From Clostridium drakei (GTDB taxonomy: Bacteria; Bacillota; Clostridia; Clostridiales; Clostridiaceae), in assembly GCF_000633595.2 (NCBI RefSeq), contig NZ_JIBU02000045.1:62001-126000 (forward strand): a DNA stretch of 64,000 nucleotides, given 5' to 3'. Every line of letters starts with the position of its first letter. Position 1 is the first letter of the stretch. The translations under genes and the position numbers were made by a program. A model generated the notes under the pieces. It was not told where the DNA came from. It searched no databases and was given only the letters and a program-made list of their open reading frames with translations. This document shows, in pieces, positions 29,344-39,889 of the stretch.

Positions 29344-32300
29344 ATGGCTTTAGATAAAAGTTTAAAAAAAGTTTTAATATTAGGATCAGGTCCAATAATA
29401 ATAGGTCAAGCAGCTGAATTTGATTATTCAGGAACCCAAGCATGTAAGGCTATAAAAGAAGAAGGGATAGAAACAATTCTTATAAACAGTAATCCAGCCA
29501 CTATAATGACAGATAGCAATATGGCGGATAAGGTTTATATAGAACCTTTAACTTTAGAATGTGTAAAAGAAATAATAAAAAAAGAAAGACCAGATGGAAT
29601 TTTAGCAGGATTTGGAGGTCAAACTGCATTAAATCTTGCTATGGAATTGAAAAAATATGGTGTGCTAGATGAATTTAAAGTAAAACTTTTAGGAATAAAT
29701 AGTGAAGCTATAAAAAAGGCAGAGGATAGAGAAGAATTTAAAAAGCTAATGATAGAAACTAATCAACCTATACCTATGAGTATTATAGCTACTAATGTAG
29801 ATGAATGTGTTGATTTTGTGGATAAATATGGTTTTCCAGTAATAATAAGACCTGCATATACACTTGGGGGAACTGGGGGCGGAATAGCTGAAAATATGGA
29901 TGAACTCTTAGAAATATGCGATTTGGGAATAAAAATGAGTCCTATAGGTCAAATACTTTTGGAGCAAAGTGTAGCAGGGTGGAAAGAGCTTGAATATGAA
30001 GTTATAAGGGATGGAAAAGATAATTGTATCATTATATGTAATATGGAAAATATAGATCCTGTAGGTATACACACAGGTGACAGTATAGTAGTAGCACCTT
30101 CACAAACTTTAAGAGATAAGGAATATCATATGCTTAGAAAAGCAGCTATAGATATAATAAGAAGTCTTAAAATAGAAGGTGGATGTAATATACAATTTGC
30201 ATTGGATACAGAAAGCAGCAATTATGTAGTAATAGAAGTTAACCCTAGGGTTAGTCGTTCTAGTGCTTTGGCTTCAAAAGCCACAGGATATCCTATAGCA
30301 AAAATAGCATCAAAAATAGCTATTGGTTACAGTTTAGATGAATTGAAAAATTATGTTACTGGAAGTTCAAGTGCTTGTTTTGAACCAACTTTAGATTATG
30401 TGGTAACAAAAATACCAAAGTGGCCATTTGATAAATTTAGTAGAGCAGAGAGAATGTTAGGTACTCAAATGAAGGCTACAGGGGAAGTAATGGCAATAAG
30501 CAGAACTTTTGAAAGTTCATTATTAAAAGCTGTAACATCTTTAGATGGAAAGTTCTCTACTTTAAAGATACACAAGATGGAAGAAATGACTGTAGATGAA
30601 CTTATAGAAAAAATAAAAATGCAGGATGATCAAAGAATATTTGCTGTAACAGAGGCTTTAAGAAAAGGGGTCACTGTAGAGGAATTGCATAATATAACTA
30701 AAATAGATAAATGGTTTTTAAATGGTATAAATAATATTGTAGTTATGGAAAATAGATTAAAAACAGAAAAAATGAATGCGAGCCTTTTATATGATGCAGA
30801 AGCAATGGGATTTATAGAAGAAGAAATATATAGAATTTCAGGAGCATCTAAAGAAGAAATAGATGATTTTAGAGTTAAGAACAATATATATCCAGTGTAC
30901 AAAATGGTTGATACCTGCAGCGGAGAGTTTGAAGCACAAACACCTTATTACTATTCTTGTTATGAGGATGAAGATGAAAATATAATAACTGATGATAAAA
31001 AAGTATTGGTAATAGGTTCAGGTCCTATAAGAATAGGACAAGGGATAGAATTTGATTACTGCTGTGTACATGGTGTATGGGCTATAAAAGAAACTGGACA
31101 TAAAGCAATAATAATAAATAATAACCCTGAAACAGTAAGTACTGATTTTGATATAGCAGATAAGCTTTATTTTGAACCACTTCATATTGATGATGTGATG
31201 AATATTGTAAATAGAGAAAAGGTAGAAGGCGTTATAGTTCAGCTTGGTGGACAGACATCTATAAATTTAGCACAAAAACTTTGTGAAAAAGGTGTGAAGA
31301 TATTAGGAAGTTCTTTTGAAGCTATAGATCTTGCAGAAGATAGAGATAAGTTTAGAAAGTTTCTACAACAACTTGATATTCCATCACCAACAGGAACAGC
31401 AGTTACAAGTATTGATGAAGCTTATAAAGCAGTAGATGAACTTCAATATCCAGTGGTAGTAAGACCTTCCTATGTAATCGGAGGACGTGCGATGGAAGTA
31501 GTATATGACAAAAAAGGTCTTACAAAATATATGAATGAGGCAGTTCAGGTTTCAACAGATCATAACATTCTTATAGATAGATATATTAAAGGAACAGAAA
31601 TAGAAGTTGATGCTATATGTGATGGAGAAGATATATTAATGCCAGGAATAATGGAGCATGTAGAAAGAACAGGAGTTCATTCAGGAGATAGTATAACAGT
31701 GTATCCTTATATGACTTTAAAAGAACAAACAATAAATGCTTTAATTGAATATACGAAAAAGATAGCAAAGAATATGAATATAATAGGACTTGTCAATATA
31801 CAATATGTATTTGATGGAAATAATGTTTATGTAATAGAAGTTAATCCAAGAGCATCAAGAACAGTGCCTATACTCAGCAAAGTTACTGGTGTACCAATGG
31901 TTAAAATAGCTGTAGAAGTTATGTTAGGAAAAAAATTAAGTGAGTTTAAGTATGGTACAGGTCTTTTAAAGAATAAAGATTTATTTGCTGTAAAAGTACC
32001 CGTTTTTTCAGGAGAAAAGCTAGCTGATGCAGATATGTACTTGGGACCAGAAATGAAATCTACAGGAGAAGTATTAGGAGTAGATCATACTTTAGATAAG
32101 GCTATATATAAAGGATTTAGCGCTTCTGGTGTAAATATAGTTACAGAAGGAAGTATTTATGTATCACTAAAAGATGTAGATAAAAAAGAAGGAATATGCA
32201 TAATAAAAGAGTATCAAAAACTTGGATTTAAATTTTATGCTTCAGAAGGAACTGGTAACTATTTAAAGGAAAATGAAATGGATTGTATAATAATAGGTGT

Positions 32301-32532
32301 GGATAAGGTTTCAGAACTTATAGTGGATGGAAAAATAAAAATGCTTATAAATACACCAACCAGAGGAAACAATCCTGAAAGTGAAGGATTTAAGTTAAGG
32401 CGTAAAGCTGCAGAATATAGGGTTCCAGTATTTACATGTATAGATACTGCAAAAATATTTTTAACAGCTATAAATTTTAAAAATAGTAATGAGAAAATAG
32501 AGTATATGAGCATGTTAGAATATTTAAATTAG
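29344..32532 (+). CDS. carB: Carbamoyl-phosphate synthase large subunit
   Basis: CarB makes carbamoyl phosphate from bicarbonate, ammonia and two ATP. The 1062-residue length is normal. Two homologous ATP-grasp halves are visible: LILGSGPIIIGQAAEFDYSG and VNPRVSRSSALASKATG in the first, VIGSGPIRIGQGIEFDY and VNPRASRTVP in the second. A C-terminal MGS-like allosteric domain follows (about 930-1062). There is no frameshift. It closes the carAB unit before a terminator. Confidence 0.97.
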   Translation: MALDKSLKKVLILGSGPIIIGQAAEFDYSGTQACKAIKEEGIETILINSNPATIMTDSNMADKVYIEPLTLECVKEIIKKERPDGILAGFGGQTALNLAMELKKYGVLDEFKVKLLGINSEAIKKAEDREEFKKLMIETNQPIPMSIIATNVDECVDFVDKYGFPVIIRPAYTLGGTGGGIAENMDELLEICDLGIKMSPIGQILLEQSVAGWKELEYEVIRDGKDNCIIICNMENIDPVGIHTGDSIVVAPSQTLRDKEYHMLRKAAIDIIRSLKIEGGCNIQFALDTESSNYVVIEVNPRVSRSSALASKATGYPIAKIASKIAIGYSLDELKNYVTGSSSACFEPTLDYVVTKIPKWPFDKFSRAERMLGTQMKATGEVMAISRTFESSLLKAVTSLDGKFSTLKIHKMEEMTVDELIEKIKMQDDQRIFAVTEALRKGVTVEELHNITKIDKWFLNGINNIVVMENRLKTEKMNASLLYDAEAMGFIEEEIYRISGASKEEIDDFRVKNNIYPVYKMVDTCSGEFEAQTPYYYSCYEDEDENIITDDKKVLVIGSGPIRIGQGIEFDYCCVHGVWAIKETGHKAIIINNNPETVSTDFDIADKLYFEPLHIDDVMNIVNREKVEGVIVQLGGQTSINLAQKLCEKGVKILGSSFEAIDLAEDRDKFRKFLQQLDIPSPTGTAVTSIDEAYKAVDELQYPVVVRPSYVIGGRAMEVVYDKKGLTKYMNEAVQVSTDHNILIDRYIKGTEIEVDAICDGEDILMPGIMEHVERTGVHSGDSITVYPYMTLKEQTINALIEYTKKIAKNMNIIGLVNIQYVFDGNNVYVIEVNPRASRTVPILSKVTGVPMVKIAVEVMLGKKLSEFKYGTGLLKNKDLFAVKVPVFSGEKLADADMYLGPEMKSTGEVLGVDHTLDKAIYKGFSASGVNIVTEGSIYVSLKDVDKKEGICIIKEYQKLGFKFYASEGTGNYLKENEMDCIIIGVDKVSELIVDGKIKMLINTPTRGNNPESEGFKLRRKAAEYRVPVFTCIDTAKIFLTAINFKNSNEKIEYMSMLEYLN

Positions 32533-32536
32533 TATT

Positions 32537-32574
32537 AAAAAATCTTATGGGAATTGTTTTCATAAGATTTTTTT
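32537..32574 (+). terminator. Terminator of carAB
   Basis: The stem AAAATCTTATG / CATAAGATTTT is followed by a T run. Confidence 0.85.
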
Positions 32575-32731
32575 ATTTAAACTAATTTGAGTCTTACAAA
32601 TGATGTATTTAAAATAGTAACAAAAAATTATTATTATTTATCCTTTTGGGATATAATAAATAATGAGTTATTATGGTATAATAAAAGAACAATAGTATAA
32701 TTTTTAATATTTTATGTAGGAGGAATTGAAG

Positions 32732-33505
32732 GTGGCAAAACCAAGTATATTTAGTAAGGACTATGAAAAGAAAATGAGAAGAAGAAGGAAAACAATCACC
32801 TTCGCTGTTGTTATAGGTGTTGTTTTAGTTATATTTACAGTAATATATGCCAAAGGAATATTTAAGGATATGAATAAGAACACAAATCAGGCTAAGAATG
32901 TTACTACAGATAATACTAAAGAAACAAAAAAACAACCAGAAATAACTCCTAAAAAGGAACAAAAAACAGAAAAACCAGCAGGTTATGCAATTAGTTTAAG
33001 TAATGGAAAAAGTATAAATGCAATATATGAAACTAAAAATGGAGATAAAGTTTTTAAAGGGGTATCGCCAACGGAAGGTAACGTAGTTTATAGTATAAGT
33101 CCATCAGGAAAGAATATGATAGTTTATGATGATAAAGTTCAAGGTATTATACTTATAGATATAAATGGGAATAAGCAAGATGTAAGCAATATGCAATATA
33201 CTGCAAGTGATGGAACAGTAATAGCAAGGAATGCACAACTTTCAGCGCAACCTAATTATATATGGTGTTCTTCACCAAGGTTTATAGATGAAAATAATAT
33301 TGCATATATAAGCCAGCTTCCATGGTTGGGAAAGACTACAAAGTATGTTTGGATTGAGACTATTTCAAATAAAAATCAAATGTTAGTTCAAAATGTTCCA
33401 GAAAGTGAAGATGTAAAATTTGATAAATTAACAGATAGAGGATTAACAGTAATTTCAAGTGGTAAAACTTTATTTTTAACGTCAGATGGAAATGTTAGTG
33501 AGTAA
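32732..33505 (+). CDS. Membrane-anchored protein of unknown function
   Basis: The 257-residue product has a basic N-terminus (KKMRRRRK), one membrane segment (about residues 23-42, TFAVVIGVVLVIFTVIYAKG), a Lys/Thr-rich linker of about 50 residues and a globular extracellular domain with beta-type repeats such as SISPSGKNMIVYDDKVQGIILIDING. That domain resembles a few blades of a propeller rather than a known enzyme. GTG 32732 is taken as the start because AGGAGG ends 8 bases before it; the TTG at 32726 is too close. A sugar-isomerase-like gene follows after 14 bases and is probably cotranscribed. Confidence 0.75.
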   Translation: MAKPSIFSKDYEKKMRRRRKTITFAVVIGVVLVIFTVIYAKGIFKDMNKNTNQAKNVTTDNTKETKKQPEITPKKEQKTEKPAGYAISLSNGKSINAIYETKNGDKVFKGVSPTEGNVVYSISPSGKNMIVYDDKVQGIILIDINGNKQDVSNMQYTASDGTVIARNAQLSAQPNYIWCSSPRFIDENNIAYISQLPWLGKTTKYVWIETISNKNQMLVQNVPESEDVKFDKLTDRGLTVISSGKTLFLTSDGNVSE

Positions 33506-33519
33506 GTTTGGAGGACATA

Positions 33520-34302
33520 ATGGAAATAGGTATATCGTCAGCTAGTTTTTATCCTAATATTGATACTGAAAACAGTATAAGTTTCATGAGTAATTTAGGA
33601 TTTAAAAGTGGAGAAATATTTTTAAATAGTCCTAGCGAATATGAAGAGGATTTTGCAGAAAAAGTTTTGGAAGAAAAGCTTAAGTATAATTTTAAAATTC
33701 ATTCAGTTCATTGTTTATCTTCAGCTTTTGAACCTTATCTTTTTGATGATTATAAGAGAAGAAGAGATGACATGTTTTTATATTTTAAAAAGATATGTAA
33801 AGCAGCTAAGATTTTAGGTGCTAAGTGTTATACTTTTCATGGGATGCGATACAAGAATATAAATGATTTAAACTATAAATTTACATTAGAAATATATAAT
33901 AAATTAACATATTTAGCTATGGAAGAAGGCATAAAGCTTGCTCAAGAAAATGTATCTTGGTGTATGTCTTCAGATTTAAGATTTTTAAATATGATAAAGG
34001 AAAATATAAAATATCCAGTATATTTTACGTTAGACATAAAGCAGGCATATAAAGCACATACGCTTCCAGAAAAGTACATGGACATAATGGGGAGTTCTAT
34101 GGTCAATTTTCATATAAATGATAGAGATGATAACAATGTTTGTTTATTGCCAGGAAAAGGTGATGTGAATTTTAAAAAAATATCTTGTAAATTAAAGGAA
34201 ATAGGTTATAATGAAATAGGAATTATTGAAGTATATAGTAATAACTATTCTAATTATGATGAAATTAGAGCTTCAAAGCAATTTTTGACTAATGAAATAT
34301 AA
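33520..34302 (+). CDS. TIM-barrel sugar-phosphate isomerase / AP endonuclease 2 superfamily protein
   Basis: The 260-residue protein has the xylose-isomerase-like TIM barrel pattern: SSASFYPN at the start, FKIHSVHCLSS, GAKCYTFHGM, LAQENVSW with the metal-binding Glu, YFTLDIKQAYKA, VNFHINDRDD and a terminal GIIEVYS. These His, Glu and Asp residues lie where metal ligands are expected. The substrate is unknown. ATG 33520 follows GGAGGAC. It probably shares a transcript with the upstream membrane-anchored gene. Confidence 0.8.
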   Translation: MEIGISSASFYPNIDTENSISFMSNLGFKSGEIFLNSPSEYEEDFAEKVLEEKLKYNFKIHSVHCLSSAFEPYLFDDYKRRRDDMFLYFKKICKAAKILGAKCYTFHGMRYKNINDLNYKFTLEIYNKLTYLAMEEGIKLAQENVSWCMSSDLRFLNMIKENIKYPVYFTLDIKQAYKAHTLPEKYMDIMGSSMVNFHINDRDDNNVCLLPGKGDVNFKKISCKLKEIGYNEIGIIEVYSNNYSNYDEIRASKQFLTNEI

Positions 34303-34400
34303 ATTAAAAATTAATTGTAAAATTTATATTTTTTGGTATATAATTATAATACAGAAATTTAATCTAAAACTTAAATAACTCATAACATTAATTCAATGTA

Positions 34401-34429
34401 TGTTAATACTTTTAAATATATGTTATAAT
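34401..34429 (+). promoter_or_regulatory. Probable promoter of tig
   Basis: TGTTAA (34401-34406), a 17-base spacer and a consensus TATAAT (34424-34429) lie about 45 bases before the start codon. Confidence 0.5.
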
Positions 34430-34475
34430 GTTGTGGTTAACATAAGCACGTATGGTGAGTAGGAGGAATAGTATA

Positions 34476-35768
34476 ATGAATGCTAAAGTAGAAAAAATAG
34501 AAAATAATGTTGTAAAATTAGAAATAACAGTTGATTCACAAGAATTTAAGGGAGCAATGAAAAAGGCATTTAATAAAAATGCTAAAAAGTTTAATATACC
34601 AGGATTTAGAAAAGGTAAGGCTCCAAAGAATATAATAGAAAAATATTATGGAAATAATGTATTTTATGAAGATGCAATAAATTTCTGTTGTGATGATACA
34701 TATCCAAAAGCTTTGCAAGAAAATGATGTAAAGCCAGTTGATTATCCACAAATAGACATAGTTCAAATCGAAGAAGGAAAAGATTTCATATATACAGCGA
34801 AAGTAACTGTTGTTCCAGAGGTAAAACTTGGAGACTACAAGGGATTAGAAGTTAAGAAAAATGTATATGAAATAAAAGATGAAGAAATTGATAATGAATT
34901 AAAAGCAATGCAACAAAAAAATGCAAGAGTTGAAACAAAAGAAGAAGGTTCAATTGAAAAAGGAAACATAGCAATTGTAGACTTTAAAGGTTTTGTTGAT
35001 GATAAAGCTTTTGAAGGCGGAGAAGGAAAAGATTATGAACTAGAAATTGGTTCAGGCACATTTATAGATAACTTTGAAGACCAGTTAGTAGGTTTAAACA
35101 AAGGAGATTCAAAGGATGTTGTAGTAACATTCCCAGCAGAATATGGTAAAGAAGAACTAAATGGCAAGGAAGCAACTTTTAAAGTTACTGTTAAAGATAT
35201 AAAATTAAAAGAGCTACCAGCTTTAGATGATGAATTTGCTAAAGAAGTTTCAGAATTTGATACATTAGATGAATTAAAAGCAGATTTAAAGAAAAAGATG
35301 GAAGAAGCAAATGAATTAAGAAGTAAGAGAGAATATGAAGAAGCAGTTATTGATGCGGTTTGTGAAAATGTAACAATAGATATTCCTAAAGCTATGATAG
35401 ATAAAGAAATTGACAATATGCTAAAAGATCTAGAAATGAGATTAAAATATCAAGGATTAGACCTTCAAACATATTATCAATATACCAACAATACAGAAGA
35501 AAAAGTTAGAGAATATATGAAAGAAACTGCAGAGAAGAGAGTAAAGACTGATTTAACTGTTGAAGAAATATCAAAAGTGGAAAAAATTGAAGCAACAGAA
35601 GAAGAACTTTTAGCTAAAGCAGCAGAAATGGCAAAACAATATGGCGGAAAAGACATCGAAAAGACATCAAAATTAATCCTAGATTCACAGAAAAGTTATT
35701 TAGAACTTGGTGTAATTAATGAAAAAGTTATAAAGATGTTAGTAGACAATAGTAAAGAAATAGCATAG
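34476..35768 (+). CDS. tig: Trigger factor (ribosome-bound chaperone and prolyl isomerase)
   Basis: Trigger factor meets nascent chains at the ribosome exit. The 430-residue protein has the ribosome-binding signature [21 protein letters not shown], an FKBP-type PPIase domain ([20 protein letters not shown]…[17 protein letters not shown]) and the helical C-terminal arms. ATG 34476 follows AGGAGGA; the GTG at 34452 has no site. It heads the tig-clpP-clpX block found in many bacteria. It has its own terminator, so clpP has a separate promoter or depends on read-through. Confidence 0.97.
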   Translation: MNAKVEKIENNVVKLEITVDSQEFKGAMKKAFNKNAKKFNIPGFRKGKAPKNIIEKYYGNNVFYEDAINFCCDDTYPKALQENDVKPVDYPQIDIVQIEEGKDFIYTAKVTVVPEVKLGDYKGLEVKKNVYEIKDEEIDNELKAMQQKNARVETKEEGSIEKGNIAIVDFKGFVDDKAFEGGEGKDYELEIGSGTFIDNFEDQLVGLNKGDSKDVVVTFPAEYGKEELNGKEATFKVTVKDIKLKELPALDDEFAKEVSEFDTLDELKADLKKKMEEANELRSKREYEEAVIDAVCENVTIDIPKAMIDKEIDNMLKDLEMRLKYQGLDLQTYYQYTNNTEEKVREYMKETAEKRVKTDLTVEEISKVEKIEATEEELLAKAAEMAKQYGGKDIEKTSKLILDSQKSYLELGVINEKVIKMLVDNSKEIA

Positions 35769-35781
35769 TATGTTAAAAGGA

Positions 35782-35816
35782 TTAATTGCCAGGAATTTTT
35801 CTGGCAATTAATTTTA
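35782..35816 (+). terminator. Terminator after tig
   Basis: The stem TTAATTGCCAG / CTGGCAATTAA is followed by TTTT. Confidence 0.8.
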
Positions 35817-35875
35817 AACTTATAAATTTTAAATGGGTTAAAATCATTCATATGATTTAAAAGGAGGAGAGAATT

Positions 35876-36460
35876 ATGAGTTTAGTACCAGTAGTTGTTG
35901 AACAAACTAATAGAGGAGAGAGATCTTATGATATCTATTCTAGACTGCTGAAAGACAGAGTAGTAATGTTAACTGAAGAAGTTAATGATGTAACTGCTAG
36001 TCTTGTGGTTGCACAATTACTTTTCTTAGAGGCTGAAGATCCTGATAAGGATATATATTTATACATAAATAGCCCCGGAGGTTCTATAACAGCTGGAATG
36101 GCAATTTATGATACAATGCAATATATAAAACCAGATGTATCTACAATATGCATAGGAATGGCTGCTTCAATGGGAGCCTTTTTACTAAATGCAGGTGCAA
36201 AAGGAAAAAGGGTTGCACTTCCAAATGCCGAAATTATGATACATCAACCATTAGGAGGATTCCAAGGTCAAGCAACAGATATAGGCATTCATGCTGAAAG
36301 AATACTAAAAATAAAGAAAAAGCTGAATACTATATTTAGTGAAAGAACAGGTCAACCATTAGAGATTATTGAAAAGGATACAGAGAGAGATAACTTTATG
36401 TCAGCAGCAGAAGCTAAAGAATATGGACTTATAGACGAAATTATGGTAAAGAAGAAATAA
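35876..36460 (+). CDS. clpP: ATP-dependent Clp protease proteolytic subunit
   Basis: ClpP forms the 14-subunit peptidase chamber that works with ClpX. The 194-residue protein has the full catalytic triad at the usual positions: Ser98 (GMAASMGAF), His123 (IMIHQPLGG) and Asp172. The N-terminal loop ([20 protein letters not shown]) that docks ClpX is intact. A strong AAGGAGGAGAG site precedes the ATG, and clpX follows 20 bases later. Confidence 0.98.
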   Translation: MSLVPVVVEQTNRGERSYDIYSRLLKDRVVMLTEEVNDVTASLVVAQLLFLEAEDPDKDIYLYINSPGGSITAGMAIYDTMQYIKPDVSTICIGMAASMGAFLLNAGAKGKRVALPNAEIMIHQPLGGFQGQATDIGIHAERILKIKKKLNTIFSERTGQPLEIIEKDTERDNFMSAAEAKEYGLIDEIMVKKK

Positions 36461-36480
36461 CCTTATAGAGAGGTGTAGAG

Positions 36481-37770
36481 ATGGCCAAAATTGATGATAA
36501 AAAGCAATTAAAATGTTCTTTTTGTGGTAAAACTCAAGATCAAGTTAGAAGATTAATAGCGGGGCCAGGCGTATACATTTGTGATGAATGTATAGAACTT
36601 TGTTCTGAAATAATAACTGATGATTTTGAAGAAGATGCTCAAGTAGATATGACATCTCTTCCAAAACCAATAGAAATAAAAAACTATCTTGATCAATATG
36701 TAATAGGTCAAAATGAAGCAAAAAAGTCTTTGGCAGTAGCAGTTTATAATCATTATAAGAGAATAAATTCAAATGCCAACAATGATGATGTAGAATTACA
36801 AAAAAGTAATATTCTATTACTAGGACCTACAGGTTCTGGAAAAACCCTTTTAGCACAAACATTAGCTAAGTTTTTAAATGTTCCATTTGCAATTGCAGAT
36901 GCTACAACTTTGACTGAAGCTGGTTATGTAGGTGAGGATGTTGAAAATATACTTCTAAAGCTTATTCAAAATTCCGATTATGACATAGAAAGAGCAGAAA
37001 GAGGAATTGTATATATAGACGAAATAGATAAGATAGCTAGAAAGTCAGAGAATCCATCTATAACAAGAGATGTATCTGGAGAAGGAGTACAACAAGCATT
37101 GTTAAAAATACTTGAAGGTACAGTAGCTTCAGTGCCACCTCAAGGAGGAAGAAAGCATCCACATCAAGAATTTATACAAATAAATACTACTAATATACTA
37201 TTTATTTGTGGTGGTGCATTTGATGGAGTTGACAAAATTATTGAAAGTAGAACTAGAGTAAGCACCCTAGGATTTGGAGCTGAAATACAGTCTAAAAAGG
37301 AAAAAGATATAGGAAAACTTTTGCAAGAAATAATGCCAGGAGATCTTTTGAAATTTGGCCTTATTCCTGAATTTGTAGGAAGACTTCCTATAGTAGTGAC
37401 TCTTGATGCATTAGATAAGAATGCATTAATTAGTATATTAAAAGAGCCTAAAAATGCACTTGTTAAGCAGTATAAGAGGCTTTTCGAAATCGATAATGTT
37501 GAACTGGATTTTCAAGATGAAGCCTTGGAAGCTATAGCAAGTGAAGCTGTAAAAAGAAATACAGGTGCTAGAGGGTTAAGAGCTATAATTGAGGAAACAA
37601 TGAAGGATATAATGTTTGAAATTCCTTCAAAAGAAGAAATTGCTAAAGTAGTTATAAACAAAGATACTATAGAAACAAAGAAGCCAGAGCTTATTAATGC
37701 AGAAGGAGATAAAAGAACTCCTATAAAAGTAAAAAAGTCTAGAACAAGAAAAGGCTCGGAAAGCGCATAA
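36481..37770 (+). CDS. clpX: ATP-dependent Clp protease ATP-binding subunit ClpX
   Basis: ClpX unfolds proteins and feeds them to ClpP. The 429-residue protein has the zinc-binding domain (Cys12, 15, 34, 37), Walker A GPTGSGKT at 115-122, Walker B ([10 protein letters not shown]), the substrate-gripping pore motif GYVGED and the sensor 2 arginine region [10 protein letters not shown]. It lies 20 bases after clpP in the same transcript and ends before a strong terminator. Confidence 0.98.
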   Translation: MAKIDDKKQLKCSFCGKTQDQVRRLIAGPGVYICDECIELCSEIITDDFEEDAQVDMTSLPKPIEIKNYLDQYVIGQNEAKKSLAVAVYNHYKRINSNANNDDVELQKSNILLLGPTGSGKTLLAQTLAKFLNVPFAIADATTLTEAGYVGEDVENILLKLIQNSDYDIERAERGIVYIDEIDKIARKSENPSITRDVSGEGVQQALLKILEGTVASVPPQGGRKHPHQEFIQINTTNILFICGGAFDGVDKIIESRTRVSTLGFGAEIQSKKEKDIGKLLQEIMPGDLLKFGLIPEFVGRLPIVVTLDALDKNALISILKEPKNALVKQYKRLFEIDNVELDFQDEALEAIASEAVKRNTGARGLRAIIEETMKDIMFEIPSKEEIAKVVINKDTIETKKPELINAEGDKRTPIKVKKSRTRKGSESA

Positions 37771-37780
37771 TATGATGATA

Positions 37781-37814
37781 AAAGAGTACTGTTTTTATTC
37801 AGTACTCTTTTTTA
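37781..37814 (+). terminator. Terminator after clpX
   Basis: The stem AAAGAGTACT / AGTACTCTTT is followed by a T run. Confidence 0.85.
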
Positions 37815-37985
37815 TTTTAAAATAAAGTTCATATAACAATTTAGTAAAAATTTTATAATATAAGATTTTTATAGAATATACAAAATGAAAAGTGTGCATA
37901 ATATGAAAATGACAGTATCCATGAAAAATAATAATATTATAACCTATAGTCATGAAATAAAACTATTGGAGAGAGGTTTTAAACG

Positions 37986-39665
37986 ATGATGTACACTTTA
38001 ATGATTATTGAAATGGTATTTACTATAATTATGGGACTTTATTTTTTTAATGCACTTAAAGGTCAAAAATCAAACAGGATAGTTATTGATAAAGAAAGTA
38101 AAAAAGAAATGGAGAATTTAAAAAAGCTTAGGAATATAAAACTCACAGAACCTCTTACAGAAAAGAGCAGACCATCAAATTTTAATGAAATCATAGGTCA
38201 GGAAAAGGGAATAAAGGCTCTTCAAGCAGCACTTTGTGGTCCAAATCCACAGCATGTAATAATATATGGACCTCCGGGAGTTGGTAAAACAGCTGCGGCT
38301 AGATTAGTGCTTAAATATGCTAAGAAAAAAGTATATTCTCCTTTTAATGAAGTTTCAAAGTTTATTGAAATAGATGCTACAACTATAAGGTTTGATGATA
38401 GAGGAATAGCTGATCCTCTTATAGGTTCTGTCCATGATCCAATCTATCAGGGAGCAGGACCTTTAGGAGTTGCTGGTATACCTCAGCCTAAGCCAGGGGC
38501 AGTTACAAAGGCTCATGGAGGTATATTATTTATTGATGAAATAGGTGAACTTCATCATATAGAAATGAATAAGCTTTTAAAGGTATTAGAAGATAGAAAA
38601 GTCTTTTTAGATAGTTCATATTACAACTCATCAGATACAAATATGCCAACCTATATTAGGGATATTTTTGAGAATGGTCTTCCAGCTGATTTTAGGCTCG
38701 TGGGAGCAACAACAAGGAATCCAGAGGAAATCACTCCAGCTTTAAGATCTAGATGTGTTGAAGTGTTTTTTAGAGCACTTAACCCAGAAGAAATAAGAAC
38801 AATAGCTCTTAATGCTGTAAATAAAATAGGTTTTAACATAGATGATAAAGCTTGTAGTATGGTAGGTAAGTATTGTGAAAATGGTAGAGATGCTGTAAAC
38901 TTAATTCAATTAGCTTCAGGCATAGCTTTAAATGAGGATAGAAATGATATTACAATAGAAGATGTTGAATGGGTAATTGAAAATGGACAATATTCACCAA
39001 GATTTGAAAAAACAATAAACGATAGGCCTGCTGTGGGGTATGTTAATGGTTTAGCTGTTTATGGATCAAACATTGGAGCTGTAATGGAAATAGAGGCCAC
39101 GGCCCAAAAATCCAATACTAGAAAAGGAGTATTGAAAATAACAGGTATTGTAGAAGAAGAGGAAATAAGTAATCAAAATAGAAAAATGATAAGAACTAGT
39201 ACAGCTAGATGTTCTGTAGAAAATGTTATTACTGTTATTGAGAGAACCTTTGGGTTAAATTGTGACGAATATGATATACATATAAATTTTTCAGGAGGAG
39301 CACCAGTAGATGGACCTTCTGCAGGCATAAGCATTGCTACAGCAGTATACAGTGCTATAAGCAATGTCCCAGTAAGTAATGAAGTTGCAATGACAGGAGA
39401 ATTGTCTATACATGGAGATGTAAGAGCTGTTGGTGGAGTAAATGCTAAGGTTCAGGCAGCAAAAAAAGCAGGTGCTAAAGTTGTTATAATACCGGATGAA
39501 AATTGGCAGCAAAGTTTTTCTAAGTTAGATGGAGTAGAGGTTATAACAGTTAAAAATATAAAAGAAGTTATAAAAATAGCGTTGGAAAAAGAAAAGGTGA
39601 AAGATAAATCTAAATGCATAAATACTAACGTTGATGTATTAGCAGCAGAATCTATAAAAGCTTAA
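37986..39665 (+). CDS. lonB: Membrane-anchored Lon-type ATP-dependent protease LonB
   Basis: The 559-residue protein begins with a membrane segment (TLMIIEMVFTIIMGLYFF), then an AAA+ module with Walker [10 protein letters not shown] and Walker B GGILFIDEIGEL, and a Lon protease domain with Ser in GPSAGIS and Lys in AAKKAGAKV. It lacks the long N-terminal substrate domain of LonA. In Bacillus subtilis LonB is linked to sporulation in the forespore. It is followed by lonA after a terminator. Two adjacent ATG codons (37986, 37989) are possible starts. Confidence 0.95.
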   Translation: MMYTLMIIEMVFTIIMGLYFFNALKGQKSNRIVIDKESKKEMENLKKLRNIKLTEPLTEKSRPSNFNEIIGQEKGIKALQAALCGPNPQHVIIYGPPGVGKTAAARLVLKYAKKKVYSPFNEVSKFIEIDATTIRFDDRGIADPLIGSVHDPIYQGAGPLGVAGIPQPKPGAVTKAHGGILFIDEIGELHHIEMNKLLKVLEDRKVFLDSSYYNSSDTNMPTYIRDIFENGLPADFRLVGATTRNPEEITPALRSRCVEVFFRALNPEEIRTIALNAVNKIGFNIDDKACSMVGKYCENGRDAVNLIQLASGIALNEDRNDITIEDVEWVIENGQYSPRFEKTINDRPAVGYVNGLAVYGSNIGAVMEIEATAQKSNTRKGVLKITGIVEEEEISNQNRKMIRTSTARCSVENVITVIERTFGLNCDEYDIHINFSGGAPVDGPSAGISIATAVYSAISNVPVSNEVAMTGELSIHGDVRAVGGVNAKVQAAKKAGAKVVIIPDENWQQSFSKLDGVEVITVKNIKEVIKIALEKEKVKDKSKCINTNVDVLAAESIKA

Positions 39666-39670
39666 AATCA

Positions 39671-39721
39671 AAAAAAGTATTTTAATACTAAATTTATTTT
39701 TGTGTTAAAATACTTTTTTAT
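39671..39721 (+). terminator. Terminator after lonB
   Basis: A 15-bp stem (AAAAAAGTATTTTAA and complement) encloses an AT-rich loop and is followed by T-rich sequence. Confidence 0.8.
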
Positions 39722-39792
39722 ATGATTTTTAATTTAAAAATGATAAGCTACTTGTTTATAATCTAAAAAACATAACAACTTGAATAGAGTAA

Positions 39793-39821
39793 TTGAAAAA
39801 AAACTATTTTATGGGTATAAT
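39793..39821 (+). promoter_or_regulatory. Promoter of lonA
   Basis: TTGAAA (39793-39798), a 17-base spacer and TATAAT (39816-39821) lie about 70 bases before the start. No CIRCE or CtsR box was seen around it. Confidence 0.7.
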
Positions 39822-39889
39822 ATATTAGTCTAATTATATATTAAATTATTATTAAGTTGAAATAAATTAAAAAAGTGAGGGGAGAAATA